From: Candidatus Gastranaerophilales bacterium
GTDB lineage: Bacteria; Cyanobacteriota; Vampirovibrionia; Gastranaerophilales; Gastranaerophilaceae
NCBI GenBank assembly: GCA_947625345.1
Contig: CANQNX010000007.1
Location: 1 to 43,255, forward strand
DNA length: 43,255 bases
Reading direction: 5' to 3'
The translations under genes and the position numbers were made by a program. Under the pieces are notes generated by a model. It saw only the letters and a program-made list of their open reading frames with translations. It was not told where the DNA came from and searched no databases. Shown piece after piece: positions 25,152-34,012 of the stretch; the stretch's first letter is position 1, and every line of letters begins with the position of its first letter.

Positions 25152-25667
25152 CTATAAATATTTTACAGTTTCATCCAAAGGCTTTCTCTGACTGTGTCTT
25201 GGTGAAGGAAGTCCTAATTTTTCATCACTGTAGCCCATGGGCATTAATAAATACGGCTCTTCATTTTCTGCCAAATTAAATTCTTTTTTAACTTGTTCCG
25301 TATTAAAATAGCAAACCCAACAAGAATCTATACCCAATTCTTTTGCTTGAAGCATCATATGTGTTGCAACAATAGAAGCATCCATTTCCGCACTGTTTCT
25401 TGAATTATGAGGATTTGTCCAAGCCTCCTTAACATTTCCGCATACTAACATAACTAAAGGAGCCTGAAATGCATATGGGGTAATTTCATTAATTTTTTTT
25501 AAAGCTTCCTCGCTTTTTAAAACATAAATCCTTTGAGGTTGAAAATTAACTGCCGTGGGGGCCAATCTGCCTGCTTCAAGAATTTTTGTAATCTTTTCAT
25601 CTTCAATTTTTTTATTCTGATATTTCCTTGCGGAATATCTGTTTTGAGCCAATTCATAAAAATTCAT
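25152..25667 (-). CDS. Nitroreductase-family FMN oxidoreductase
   Basis: 171 aa, a small member of the family. The N-terminal RYSARKYQNKKIEDEKI (9-25) holds the phosphate-binding Arg/Ser positions. RLAPTAVNFQPQRIYVLK follows (34-51, flavin site). DASIVATHMMLQAKELGIDSCWV (about 95-117) is the conserved dimer helix and GIDSCWV motif. MPMGYSDEK lies near the end. GGAG is 6 nt before the ATG. It reduces nitro compounds, quinones or flavins with NAD(P)H; the true substrate is not known. It is first in an operon with ilvA. Confidence 0.9.
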   Translation of the reverse strand: MNFYELAQNRYSARKYQNKKIEDEKITKILEAGRLAPTAVNFQPQRIYVLKSEEALKKINEITPYAFQAPLVMLVCGNVKEAWTNPHNSRNSAEMDASIVATHMMLQAKELGIDSCWVCYFNTEQVKKEFNLAENEEPYLLMPMGYSDEKLGLPSPRHSQRKPLDETVKYL

Positions 25668-25760
25668 TTAATGCTCCTTCATTTGACATTTAATTAACAT
25701 GTAACTATTATTTTATAAATAATAAGTTTTGACAAGATATTTTATCATACGGAGTTAAAA

Positions 25761-26777
25761 ATGAACATAGATTGGAATAATTTAGGATTCGGATATATTA
25801 AAACACCATATCGTTTTATTTCTCATTTTAAAGACGGTAAATGGGATGAGGGTGTTTTATCAGAGGATGAGATTGTAAAAATAAATGAATGTGCAGGAGT
25901 ATTACAATATGCACAAACATGTTTTGAAGGTTTAAAAGCATACAGAACAACAGATAACAGAGTTGTATGTTTCAGACCCGATTTAAATGCGAAAAGAATG
26001 CATGATTCCTGTCAAAGACTTGAAATGCCAGTATATCCTGATGATAAGTTTATTGAAGCAGTTATAAAAACGGTAAAAAGTAATATTGATTACGTACCCC
26101 CATACGGATACGGAGCAACACTTTACATAAGACCATATATGTTTGGCGAAAACCCCGTAATAGGAGTAAAACCTGCTGACGAATATCAATTCAGAATATT
26201 TACTACCCCCGTAGGCCCTTACTTTAAAGGAGGGGTAAAACCCATTACTATAAGAGTTCCGGATTTTGACCGTGCAGCACCGAGAGGAACCGGACATATT
26301 AAAGCAGGACTCAATTACGCAATGAGTCTTCATCCTATAGTGGATGCTCATAAAAACGGTTTCGACGAAAATATGTATTTAGATCCCGCTACAAGAACAA
26401 AAGTTGAAGAAACGGGCGGCGCTAATTTTATTTTCATTACAAAAGACAATACCGTCGTAACTCCGAAATCAAACAGTATTTTACCTTCAATTACAAGGCG
26501 TTCTTTATTGTATGTAGCTGAAAAATATTTAGGTTTGAAAACAATTGAACGTGAAATCCCGTTTGAAGAGGTTAAAACATTTAAAGAATGTGCCCTTTGC
26601 GGAACAGCTGCAGTATTATCACCGGTTGGTAAGATTGTAAATAAAGATACGGAAATACTTTTACCCTCAGGCATGGAAAATATGGGAGAAGTAACGAAAC
26701 AACTTTATGATACCCTCTTAGGCATACAATTAGGGAAAATAGACCCGCCCGAGGGTTGGCTAAAAGAAATTATTTAA
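25761..26777 (+). CDS. ilvE: Branched-chain amino acid aminotransferase (class IV, group II)
   Basis: 338 aa, within the usual range of group II BCATs. It moves amino groups between 2-oxoglutarate/glutamate and Leu, Ile or Val. Seen: LQYAQTCFEGLKAYRT (near 49-64), LYIRPYMFGENPVIGV, GTGHIKAGLNYAMSLHP with the PLP Lys, VEETGGANFIFI, TRRSLLYVAE, and CGTAAVLSPVGKI. ACGGAG lies before the ATG. The divergent nitroreductase-ilvA operon starts about 90 bp away. Its last 18 bases overlap the end of the convergent ugd gene. Confidence 0.93.
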   Translation: MNIDWNNLGFGYIKTPYRFISHFKDGKWDEGVLSEDEIVKINECAGVLQYAQTCFEGLKAYRTTDNRVVCFRPDLNAKRMHDSCQRLEMPVYPDDKFIEAVIKTVKSNIDYVPPYGYGATLYIRPYMFGENPVIGVKPADEYQFRIFTTPVGPYFKGGVKPITIRVPDFDRAAPRGTGHIKAGLNYAMSLHPIVDAHKNGFDENMYLDPATRTKVEETGGANFIFITKDNTVVTPKSNSILPSITRRSLLYVAEKYLGLKTIEREIPFEEVKTFKECALCGTAAVLSPVGKIVNKDTEILLPSGMENMGEVTKQLYDTLLGIQLGKIDPPEGWLKEII

Positions 26778-28076
26778 GCTTTTACCAATACAAATATGTT
26801 CAAATCCGAGCTTTGATAGTTCTTCGGAATTGTATTGATTTCTGCCGTCAAATATCAATGGAGTTTTCATTATTTTCTTTATTTTTTCAAAATCAGGTTT
26901 TAAAAACTCATTCCATTCGGTTATCAATAAAAGACAATCGGCATTTTTAAGTGCATTATATGCACAATCTGAATATATAACCGACTCTGAAAATATTTTT
27001 TTTGCATTATCAATAGCTTTTGGGTCATAAACCTGAATTTTAGCCCCTTCATCAAGCAGCTGCTTAATAATTTTCACGGAAGGAGCTTCTCTCATGTCAT
27101 TTGTCTTTGGTTTAAAAGATAATCCCCAAACAGCAATCGTCTTATCTTTAATATTATTATCAAATCTTTGTAAGATTTTTTGAACAAACAAATAACTTTG
27201 TTTTTTATTTGTATCATCCGCTGCTTGAAGAATATTATAGTCACAACCTTTATCTTTTGCCATTTTAATAAGCGCTTTAACATCTTTAGGAAAACAGCTC
27301 CCACCGTATCCTATGCCCGAGGCTAAGAACTCGCCGCCGATTCTTTTATCATACGACATTCCCATCCTTACTTTTTCAATATCAGCCCCGACTTTTTCGC
27401 ATATATTGGCTATTTGATTCGCATAAGAAATCTTAAGCGCAAGAAAAGAATTTGAAGCATATTTAGTCATTTCGGCAGACCTCGTATCCATTAATATAAC
27501 GGGAATATTACTTTTAATGTAGGGAGAATACAACTCTTTTAATAAATTTATTGCTCTCTCTGAGTCTGTTCCGATAATAACTCTTTCGGGTTTAAGACAA
27601 TCATTAATGGCATCACCCTGCTTTAAAAATTCGGGAACGGCTGCAACATCAAACTCTTCTTTCGTATGTTGTTTTATTATATCTGAAATTTGATTACAGC
27701 TGCCGACGGGTACTGTTGATTTGACAACAATTAGTTTATAACCGTTCATTGACATTGAAATATCTTTTGCAGTTTCATAAACATATTCAAGATTAGCACC
27801 GCCATCGTCATTTTGCGGTGTTCCCACAGTTATAATACAGACTAATGAGGTTTCAACTGCTTTTTTTAAATCTGACGAAAATTCAAGCCTTTTATCTTTG
27901 ACATTTCTTAAGATAATATCCTCTAACCCCGGCTCATAAATAGGTATTATACCCTTTTGCAATTTTTCTGATTTATCAATATCATTATCCACACATATAA
28001 CATTGTTACCGAATTCGGCAAGACAAGCACCTGCCACTAATCCTACATAACCTGAACCTATAACGCATACTTTCAT
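26760..28076 (-). CDS. ugd: UDP-glucose 6-dehydrogenase
   Basis: 438 aa. It oxidises UDP-glucose to UDP-glucuronate with 2 NAD+ for envelope or capsule polysaccharides. The NAD-binding GSGYVGLVAGACLAEFG (7-23), VGTPQNDDG, KSTVPVGS (119-126), ALKISYANQIANICE, and the catalytic Cys261 in GIGYGGSCFPKD are present; GLSFKPKTNDMREAPS marks the C-terminal domain. AAGGG lies 7 nt before the ATG. The tRNA-Arg(CCT) ends 30 nt upstream on the same strand, so both may share a transcript. The 3' end overlaps ilvE by 18 bases. Confidence 0.95.
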   Translation of the reverse strand: MKVCVIGSGYVGLVAGACLAEFGNNVICVDNDIDKSEKLQKGIIPIYEPGLEDIILRNVKDKRLEFSSDLKKAVETSLVCIITVGTPQNDDGGANLEYVYETAKDISMSMNGYKLIVVKSTVPVGSCNQISDIIKQHTKEEFDVAAVPEFLKQGDAINDCLKPERVIIGTDSERAINLLKELYSPYIKSNIPVILMDTRSAEMTKYASNSFLALKISYANQIANICEKVGADIEKVRMGMSYDKRIGGEFLASGIGYGGSCFPKDVKALIKMAKDKGCDYNILQAADDTNKKQSYLFVQKILQRFDNNIKDKTIAVWGLSFKPKTNDMREAPSVKIIKQLLDEGAKIQVYDPKAIDNAKKIFSESVIYSDCAYNALKNADCLLLITEWNEFLKPDFEKIKKIMKTPLIFDGRNQYNSEELSKLGFEHICIGKSLNNFF

Positions 28077-28106
28077 TTTTTACCCTTTATGTTTGAATAT
28101 TAAAAA

Positions 28107-28180
28107 TACCCCTGACACGATTCGAACGTGCGACGCCTTCCTTAGGACGGAAGCGCTCTATCCAGCTGAGCTACAGAGGC
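28107..28180 (-). tRNA. tRNA-Arg(CCT)
   Basis: 74 nt. Acceptor GCCTCTG/CAGGGGT, with wobble pairs at 1-72 (G-U) and 4-69 (U-G). D stem GCTC/GAGC. Anticodon stem CTTCC/GGAAG with loop GTCCTAA (anticodon CCT, reads AGG). T stem GCACG/CGTGT and loop TTCGAAT. Discriminator A. CCA is not encoded. The terminal G-U pair is unusual. A TATAAT box lies 21 nt upstream (28207 to 28202, minus). Confidence 0.93.
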
Positions 28181-28350
28181 ATTTTATATTCATCTTTAAC
28201 TATTATATAATAAACATTGTAATTGAAAAATCATTTTTTCCGTTTTATCATACATTATAGAATTTAATTACAGCAACATACACTCTGATATCACAGCCGT
28301 TTTAATTAATACTTTTATGGCATATTTCAATAAAAATAAGGAAATATATT

Positions 28351-29502
28351 GTGTTTATATTAAATCCTCCATACATTTCAAATCTTTTAACCGATACAAT
28401 CAAAAAAAACAATTATACGGTTTTAAATAACGAAGCAGCAAAGGCATTGGGAACATATAATTTCTTATTGTCAGACGAGCAGGCTATAAATGAAGCTTTT
28501 AACAATAAAGGTTTTAAACTCTACACAAATTCTGAAAACTCTTTAGAATGGATAATAAAAAACTTAGATAAAACTGAAATACCCGAAAAAATTAATCTTT
28601 TTAAAGATAAATCAAAATTCAGAAATCTATTAAAACCGATATATCCGAATTTTTACTTTAAAGAATTAACCTATGAAGAGCTTAAAAATTCTGATGGTGC
28701 GAATTTTAAATATCCGTTTATAATTAAGCCCGCAGTCGGCTTTTTAAGTTTTGGAGTTTATCCCGTACACAATACAGATGAATTTAAAACAATTATTAAT
28801 AATTTAGATAATGATATTGAAAAATTTAAAGATATATTCCCTAAGGAAGTTGTTAATGCTTCAAATTTTCTGATTGAAGAAATGATTGAAGGAGACGAAT
28901 ATGCAATAGATGCATACTATAATAAAAACGGAGAAGGTGTAATACTAAATATATTTCATCATCCGTTTTTTGATGCAAATGATGTTTCCGACCGAGTTTA
29001 TTACACTTCAAAAGATATAATTATTAAGTATTTGAATAAATTTGAAAATTTAATAAATAAAGTAGGTAAATTGGCTGATTTAAAAAACTTTCCGATGCAC
29101 TTAGAACTCAGGGTAAAGGATGACAATATTATTCCTATAGAAATAAACCCGATGAGATTTGCAGGATGGTGCGATGTCGATGTTGCATATTATGCCTACG
29201 GAATAAATATTTACGAATACTATATGTCAGATAAAAAGCCCAATTGGGAAGAGATATTAAAAAACAAAGGGTCTGAAATGTACTATTTTACAGGTGCAGA
29301 CATACCTTCTTCCATAAACAGACAAGATATAAAGTCCGTAAACTATGAAAAATATTTATCTCAAATTAATGAACCTTTAGATATAAGAAAAATTGATTAC
29401 AAAACAAAACCGCTTTTTGCCATCGTAATAGGATGTGCAAGAGATAAAAGCGAAATTAAGACGCTTCTTGATATGGATTTATCACAATTTATAGAGATAT
29501 AG
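28351..29502 (+). CDS. ATP-grasp family ligase of unknown substrate
   Basis: 383 aa; GTG start with AAGGA about 9 nt before, no nearby ATG. The ATP-grasp fold: ATP-binding Lys126 in YPFIIKPAVGFLSFGV (121-136), acidic hinge FLIEEMIEGDEYAID (173-187), and metal ligands Glu252 (HLELRV) and Glu264/Asn266 (IPIEINPMRFAGW). The enzyme class joins a carboxylate to an amine or thiol through an acyl-phosphate. The N-terminal 80 residues are unlike carbamoyl-phosphate or D-Ala ligases. The stop is 2 nt before a MATE exporter, so the ligase product may be exported. A dipeptide or amino-acid conjugate is a reasonable guess, not shown. Confidence 0.85.
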   Translation: MFILNPPYISNLLTDTIKKNNYTVLNNEAAKALGTYNFLLSDEQAINEAFNNKGFKLYTNSENSLEWIIKNLDKTEIPEKINLFKDKSKFRNLLKPIYPNFYFKELTYEELKNSDGANFKYPFIIKPAVGFLSFGVYPVHNTDEFKTIINNLDNDIEKFKDIFPKEVVNASNFLIEEMIEGDEYAIDAYYNKNGEGVILNIFHHPFFDANDVSDRVYYTSKDIIIKYLNKFENLINKVGKLADLKNFPMHLELRVKDDNIIPIEINPMRFAGWCDVDVAYYAYGINIYEYYMSDKKPNWEEILKNKGSEMYYFTGADIPSSINRQDIKSVNYEKYLSQINEPLDIRKIDYKTKPLFAIVIGCARDKSEIKTLLDMDLSQFIEI

Positions 29503-29504
29503 AA

Positions 29505-30854
29505 ATGGCATCACAAACCGACTTAACACAAGGGAATTTAATAAAAACACTACTCTTATTTGCACTTCCGTATGTAGCTGCAAATTTTCTTCAAGCGCTA
29601 TACGGTGCTGCGGATTTAATTATAGTCGGAAAATTTTGTGACAGCAGTGTAGTTTCCGCAGTCGCAACCGGTTCTCAACTTTTGCAGACTCTTACATTTT
29701 TTATTACCGGTTTGACGGTAAGTGCTACCGTATTGATTGGTAAAGCTTTCGGCGCAAAACAGTATGATAATATCTTAAAAATTATAAATACGATGAGCAT
29801 TTGTTTTATAGCCGCATCAATTCTTTTAAGTGTACTTATAATAATATTTGATAAAGAATTATTATGGCTTTTACAGACACCTAAAGAAGCTTATAAATCC
29901 ACTCTTGATTATATATTTGTATGTTCAATCGGTTTGGTATTTATATTTGGCTATAATGCAATCAGTGCAATATTGAGAGGACTTGGCAATTCAACCGCTC
30001 CAATGTATTTTGTCGCAATTTCCTGCTTTATTAACATAATAGCAGACCTGATATTAGTGGGGAAATACAATTTAGGTGCGCAAGGTGCAGCTATAGCTAC
30101 GGTTGTTTCTCAATTAGTCAGTGTTGTTATAGGCTTTATTTATTTAAGAAAAGGTGATTTTGTTTTTAAATTTAAGTTTAAGAATATTAAATTTGATATG
30201 GAAACAGCAAAAGAAATTTTTAAAATCGGACTTCCGCTGTCACTTCAAGATACATTAATTCCGCTATCATTTTTATTTGTATTTTCAATTGCCAATTCAA
30301 TGGGAGTTGCCTCTTCCGCCGCATACGGTTCGGTTGTAAGGCTAAATGCATTTATGATGCTGCCCGCAGGTTCGTTTGCAATGGCATTAACTGCCTTAAC
30401 AGCACAAAATATGGGCGCAGGAAATATGGAAAGAGCATTTAAAGCACTGAAATTATCCATTCTTTTCGCATTTTCATTCGGAGTCATATTCTTTATATGG
30501 CAGCAATTATTCCCTCAAAGTGCAATTGCAATATTTACAACAGATAAAGATGTATTAATTGCCGGTTCAAGATACTTAAGAACATTCAGTTTTGACTATT
30601 TAATCGTTCCTTTTGTTTTTTGTATAAACGGTTTCTTTTTCGGATGCGGCAGAACAATATTTGCGGCAATAAATGCCATATTCTCGGCATTCGCATTCAG
30701 AGTTCCTTTAGCGTTTATCTTAGGGACTATGTCAGGTGCAACATTATTTCACTTGGGAATAGCACCTCCTATAGCTTCCATTATCACGACTTTAACAGCC
30801 ATAACTTATCTTACTTATTTATCTAAAAATAATAAATTATTATCAGATAATTAA
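29505..30854 (+). CDS. MATE family efflux transporter
   Basis: 449 aa with about 12 membrane helices, the usual MATE size. Seen: FALPYVAANFLQALYGAADLIIVGKF (helix 1-2), the repeat of this pattern in the second half (FKIGLPLSLQDTLIPLSFLF), GAQGAAIATVVSQ, and AMALTALTAQNMGAGNMERA. MATE proteins expel drugs or metabolites using Na+ or H+ gradients. Start ATG at 29505, 2 nt after the ATP-grasp gene, so translation is probably coupled. Its context suggests export of the ligase product or a related compound. No terminator is seen after it. Confidence 0.93.
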   Translation: MASQTDLTQGNLIKTLLLFALPYVAANFLQALYGAADLIIVGKFCDSSVVSAVATGSQLLQTLTFFITGLTVSATVLIGKAFGAKQYDNILKIINTMSICFIAASILLSVLIIIFDKELLWLLQTPKEAYKSTLDYIFVCSIGLVFIFGYNAISAILRGLGNSTAPMYFVAISCFINIIADLILVGKYNLGAQGAAIATVVSQLVSVVIGFIYLRKGDFVFKFKFKNIKFDMETAKEIFKIGLPLSLQDTLIPLSFLFVFSIANSMGVASSAAYGSVVRLNAFMMLPAGSFAMALTALTAQNMGAGNMERAFKALKLSILFAFSFGVIFFIWQQLFPQSAIAIFTTDKDVLIAGSRYLRTFSFDYLIVPFVFCINGFFFGCGRTIFAAINAIFSAFAFRVPLAFILGTMSGATLFHLGIAPPIASIITTLTAITYLTYLSKNNKLLSDN

Positions 30855-30951
30855 TCAATTAACAATACTTTACAATAATTTTGACTATAGCAATTCTTAT
30901 TCAATCTAAAACTTTATTAATATAAGTGTTATAGTATGGGGAAATAGAATT

Positions 30952-31827
30952 ATGACAAATAATGTCAGTTTTTTACAAAGTCAAAATCATCCGATTAATA
31001 GCGGTTATGGATATAAAAATATAAAGGCAAATAAAGTAAAAGAAACAGGTTCCTTCAGAGCTGCCGCAGTATCTCAGGTAATGCCTTTAGCTACAGCTCC
31101 TGTCGGAATGTTAGCTATAAAGGGTTTAACAATTCCAAATTCGAAATTAACTCCTGAACAAGCAAAAACTATTAGTGATGCAGCCGAAAATATATTAAAA
31201 AACAAAGGATTAAAAGACAAAGGTGTTGAAATTATACATACCGCAGGTACGGTAAATAAATCTAAAACTCCCAATTTTATACGTTGCTTAATTGATCCGA
31301 TGTTTGCAGCATCAGAAGGTAAAAATGCATTCTTTGTACCCCAGTCAAATAAAATTTTTATAAATAAAGAAAAATTACCGACCGCAATATATCATGAAAT
31401 GGGACATTCCTTTAATGCTAACAAGACTAAAGTATTTAAAATTCTTCAAAAAAACAGAAACATAGGACTTATTTTAGCAAGCACTTTAGGACTATTCTGT
31501 GCCTTTACAAAAAACGAAAAAGCGCAAGACGGTAAAGAACTTACAAAAGGACAAAAAGCTAAAAATACGGTAAGAAATAACGCAGGCAAATTAGCACTTT
31601 TAGCAATGATGCCAATGTTATTAGAAGAAGGTATGGCTTCAATAAGAGGCTGCAAATGGGCAAAATCGGCATTAAGTAAAGATTTATACAAAAAAGTTCT
31701 TCATACAAACATTGCCGGATATTTTTCATACCTCGGGGTTGCGGCAGGTGCATGTTTAGCGGCAGTTACGGCAAGAAAAATTAAAGATAATATTATGAAT
31801 AAACAGACACAAACCTCTAATAAGTAA
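30952..31827 (+). CDS. Membrane protein with HEMGH zincin-like motif
   Basis: 291 aa; GGGGAAA precedes the ATG. The motif YHEMGHSF (His148, Glu149, His152) is an HExxH zinc-protease signature, and a second conserved acid in LLEEGMASIRG (Glu225/226) would be a third ligand as in gluzincins. Hydrophobic helices lie at about 41-58, 170-185, 211-225 and 250-270, so the site is near membranes. The N-terminal 35 residues are polar, with no signal peptide, and contain ETGSFRAAAV. I recall similar proteins only from gut Melainabacteria, unnamed. It is a likely membrane-bound metallopeptidase; activity is not shown. It is monocistronic with a strong terminator. Confidence 0.7.
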   Translation: MTNNVSFLQSQNHPINSGYGYKNIKANKVKETGSFRAAAVSQVMPLATAPVGMLAIKGLTIPNSKLTPEQAKTISDAAENILKNKGLKDKGVEIIHTAGTVNKSKTPNFIRCLIDPMFAASEGKNAFFVPQSNKIFINKEKLPTAIYHEMGHSFNANKTKVFKILQKNRNIGLILASTLGLFCAFTKNEKAQDGKELTKGQKAKNTVRNNAGKLALLAMMPMLLEEGMASIRGCKWAKSALSKDLYKKVLHTNIAGYFSYLGVAAGACLAAVTARKIKDNIMNKQTQTSNK

Positions 31828-31831
31828 ATAA

Positions 31832-31862
31832 AAAAAAGAACTCGCATTGAGTTCTTTTTTTT
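31832..31862 (+). terminator. Intrinsic terminator
   Basis: AAAAAAGAACTC pairs with GAGTTCTTTTTT around a 5-nt loop, followed by more Ts. It lies 5 nt past the stop of the HEMGH gene. Confidence 0.85.
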
Positions 31863-31946
31863 ATTTAAAACTTTATATTAATTTAATATCTTTTATTTTT
31901 TTATAATGTATTATATTAATATATAAGTTTATAAAGGGACTGATTT

Positions 31947-33794
31947 ATGTGCGGAATTGTAGGTTATGTAGGAAAAAGAGATGTTGTAAGTGTTTTATTT
32001 AAAGGACTTACCAATTTAGAGTACAGAGGATATGATTCTGCCGGTATGGCATTAAGAGATGACGGTGAAATTAAGATTTATAAGACCTTAGGGAAATTAA
32101 TAAATTTAAAAAATGAACTTGAAGCAAGGAAATCAGAACTGAAACATCCAACCTCCGGTATCGGTCACATAAGATGGGCAACACACGGAAGTCCTTCTTT
32201 AGTTAATGCTCATCCCCATACATGCAGCTGTGGTAAATTAGTTATAGTTCATAACGGAATTATTGAAAATTATAAAGAATTAAGAGAAGAATTATTAAAA
32301 AAAGGCTGTACATTCAGGTCGCAAACAGATACAGAAACAATTGCCCACCTTGTTGCGGATGAATATGCATCAGCAAAAAATCTTGAGACTGCAGTCAGAA
32401 ACTCGGTTAAAAAGCTTCAAGGTGCATATGCTGTTTGTGTTATGCACAAAGATGTTCCGGATGTTATTGTTGGAGCAAGAAAACATGCACCGATGCTTGT
32501 GGCACTTGGCGAAGATGAAAATTTTATAGCAAGTGATACTCCGGCTATAATTGAATACACTAAGAAAACAATTTATTTGGAGGATAACGAAATAGCTGTT
32601 GTCACAAAAGACAGAGTTAGAATTACCGATATTGAAGGTAATGAAATTATAAAAAAAGTTGAAATTTTACCTTGGGAACCTGCAGCATTAAGCAAACAAG
32701 GTTATAAACACTTTATGCTTAAAGAAATCCATGAACAACCCGATGTAATAAGAAATGTTTTAAACGGTAAACTCTATGATATTGATTCTCCGATTATTTT
32801 AAATGAAGTAAAAATAGATAAAGAAATACTTAAAAAATTAAATAAAATTCAAATAATTGCCTGCGGGACTTCTCTGCATGCTGCTCTCTCAGGTAAATAC
32901 CTGATTGAAGATTTTGCAGGTATATCAGTTGATGTTGAAGCTTCAAGCGAATACATATACAGAAAAACCACAACCGATGAATCAACTCTTGTAATAGGTG
33001 TTTCTCAATCAGGCGAAACTGCAGACACAATTACCGCAATAAAACAAGCCAAAGCAAAAAATTCTCACGTATTAATTATTACAAACAGACCTGATTCAAA
33101 TATGGCAAGGTTAGCAGACAGTCTTATCCCCGTTAATGCCGGAATTGAAGTCAGCGTTGCGGCAACAAAATCATACAGCGCACAATTAATATCCTTCTAT
33201 TTATTAGCTATTCATCTCGCAGAAATAAAGGGGACATTAAATAAAGAATATTTAAAATCAATTAAACACGAATTAATAAAGCTTCCCTCCAAAATTGAAG
33301 AAGTTTTATCAAATGTTGAACCTATAAAAACATGCGCTAAAAAGTTTTCCTCATATAAAAACTTTATTTTTATATCAAGAGGAATTAACCTCTCAACCGC
33401 ATATGAAGGTGCGTTAAAGCTGAAAGAAATCAGCTATATAAACGCAACAGGTTATGCGGCAGGCGAACTTAAACACGGTCCCATAGCAATGTTGGATGAA
33501 ACAATGCCTGTTCTTGCCATTTTAATTCCGGGTGGTATTACATATGAAAAAATTCTTTCAAATTGTGAAGAAGCTAAGGCAAGAAATGCTAAACTTATTG
33601 CCCTCACTTCCTCGAACGATAAAAATTTAGAATCAATTTTTGATGTGGTTATAAGAATTCCGGAAATAAATGAGATAATATCACCTGCAATTACTTGTGT
33701 GCCATTACAGCTTTTAGCATACTATATTGCGGAATACCTTGGCAAAGATGTTGACCAGCCCCGCAATTTGGCTAAATCGGTTACGGTAGAATAA
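31947..33794 (+). CDS. glmS: Glutamine-fructose-6-phosphate aminotransferase
   Basis: 615 aa, typical. It makes glucosamine-6-phosphate, the first step to UDP-GlcNAc for peptidoglycan and lipopolysaccharide. The N-terminal glutaminase begins MCGIVGYVG with catalytic Cys2. It continues with LEYRGYDSAG, GHIRWATHG and HNGIIENY. Two SIS sugar-isomerase domains follow (ACGTSLHAAL, SQSGETADT, AATKSYSAQL and GELKHGPIAM), and the end is PRNLAKSVTVE. AAGGGA lies before the ATG. The leader is only 85 nt after the upstream terminator and lacks a glmS ribozyme. Its stop overlaps the next small gene (TAATG). Confidence 0.97.
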   Translation: MCGIVGYVGKRDVVSVLFKGLTNLEYRGYDSAGMALRDDGEIKIYKTLGKLINLKNELEARKSELKHPTSGIGHIRWATHGSPSLVNAHPHTCSCGKLVIVHNGIIENYKELREELLKKGCTFRSQTDTETIAHLVADEYASAKNLETAVRNSVKKLQGAYAVCVMHKDVPDVIVGARKHAPMLVALGEDENFIASDTPAIIEYTKKTIYLEDNEIAVVTKDRVRITDIEGNEIIKKVEILPWEPAALSKQGYKHFMLKEIHEQPDVIRNVLNGKLYDIDSPIILNEVKIDKEILKKLNKIQIIACGTSLHAALSGKYLIEDFAGISVDVEASSEYIYRKTTTDESTLVIGVSQSGETADTITAIKQAKAKNSHVLIITNRPDSNMARLADSLIPVNAGIEVSVAATKSYSAQLISFYLLAIHLAEIKGTLNKEYLKSIKHELIKLPSKIEEVLSNVEPIKTCAKKFSSYKNFIFISRGINLSTAYEGALKLKEISYINATGYAAGELKHGPIAMLDETMPVLAILIPGGITYEKILSNCEEAKARNAKLIALTSSNDKNLESIFDVVIRIPEINEIISPAITCVPLQLLAYYIAEYLGKDVDQPRNLAKSVTVE

Positions 33795-33958
33795 TGATTA
33801 CGTCTAAAGAAATAAAAATCAAAGCTGCGGACACTTTTTGTGCAAAATATATTGATTCCGAACTGAAAAAAACAGGTCTTGATATTATAAGTTGGGCTAT
33901 AATCAGCTATGATAACGGTTTTTATACATTAAACATATCTTTTGTCTGTAAGGAATAA
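33794..33958 (+). CDS. 54-codon gene coupled to glmS, unknown function
   Basis: ATG at 33794 shares its first base with the glmS stop (TAATG) and stops TAA at 33956-33958. The product begins MITSKEIKIKAADTFCAKY and ends LNISFVCKE. Codon use (AAA, ATA, TTT, GAT) matches the neighbours. Pattern: a helix (about 5-28) then GLDIISWAIISYDNGFYTLNIS, which reads as two beta strands with a turn. There are two cysteines. No signal or membrane segment. The tight stop-start overlap suggests that it is translated together with glmS and may modulate or accompany it; no function is known. Confidence 0.6.
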   Translation: MITSKEIKIKAADTFCAKYIDSELKKTGLDIISWAIISYDNGFYTLNISFVCKE

Positions 33959-34000
33959 AAATACATTATTTAAATCTGTTAAAAAATATAATAAATATTG

Positions 34001-34006
34001 TAGAAT
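34001..34006 (+). promoter_or_regulatory. -10-like TAGAAT 6 nt before STAND gene ATG (leaderless candidate)
   Basis: TTG-TAGAAT then 6 nt and the ATG at 34013. TGTTAA about 18 nt upstream could serve as a -35. No ribosome binding site. Confidence 0.4.
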
Positions 34007-34012
34007 ATATAT

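Noticed and set aside
31862-31946. glmS ribozyme
   Set aside because: Only 85 nt lie between the upstream terminator and the glmS ATG, and the ribozyme core is not seen.
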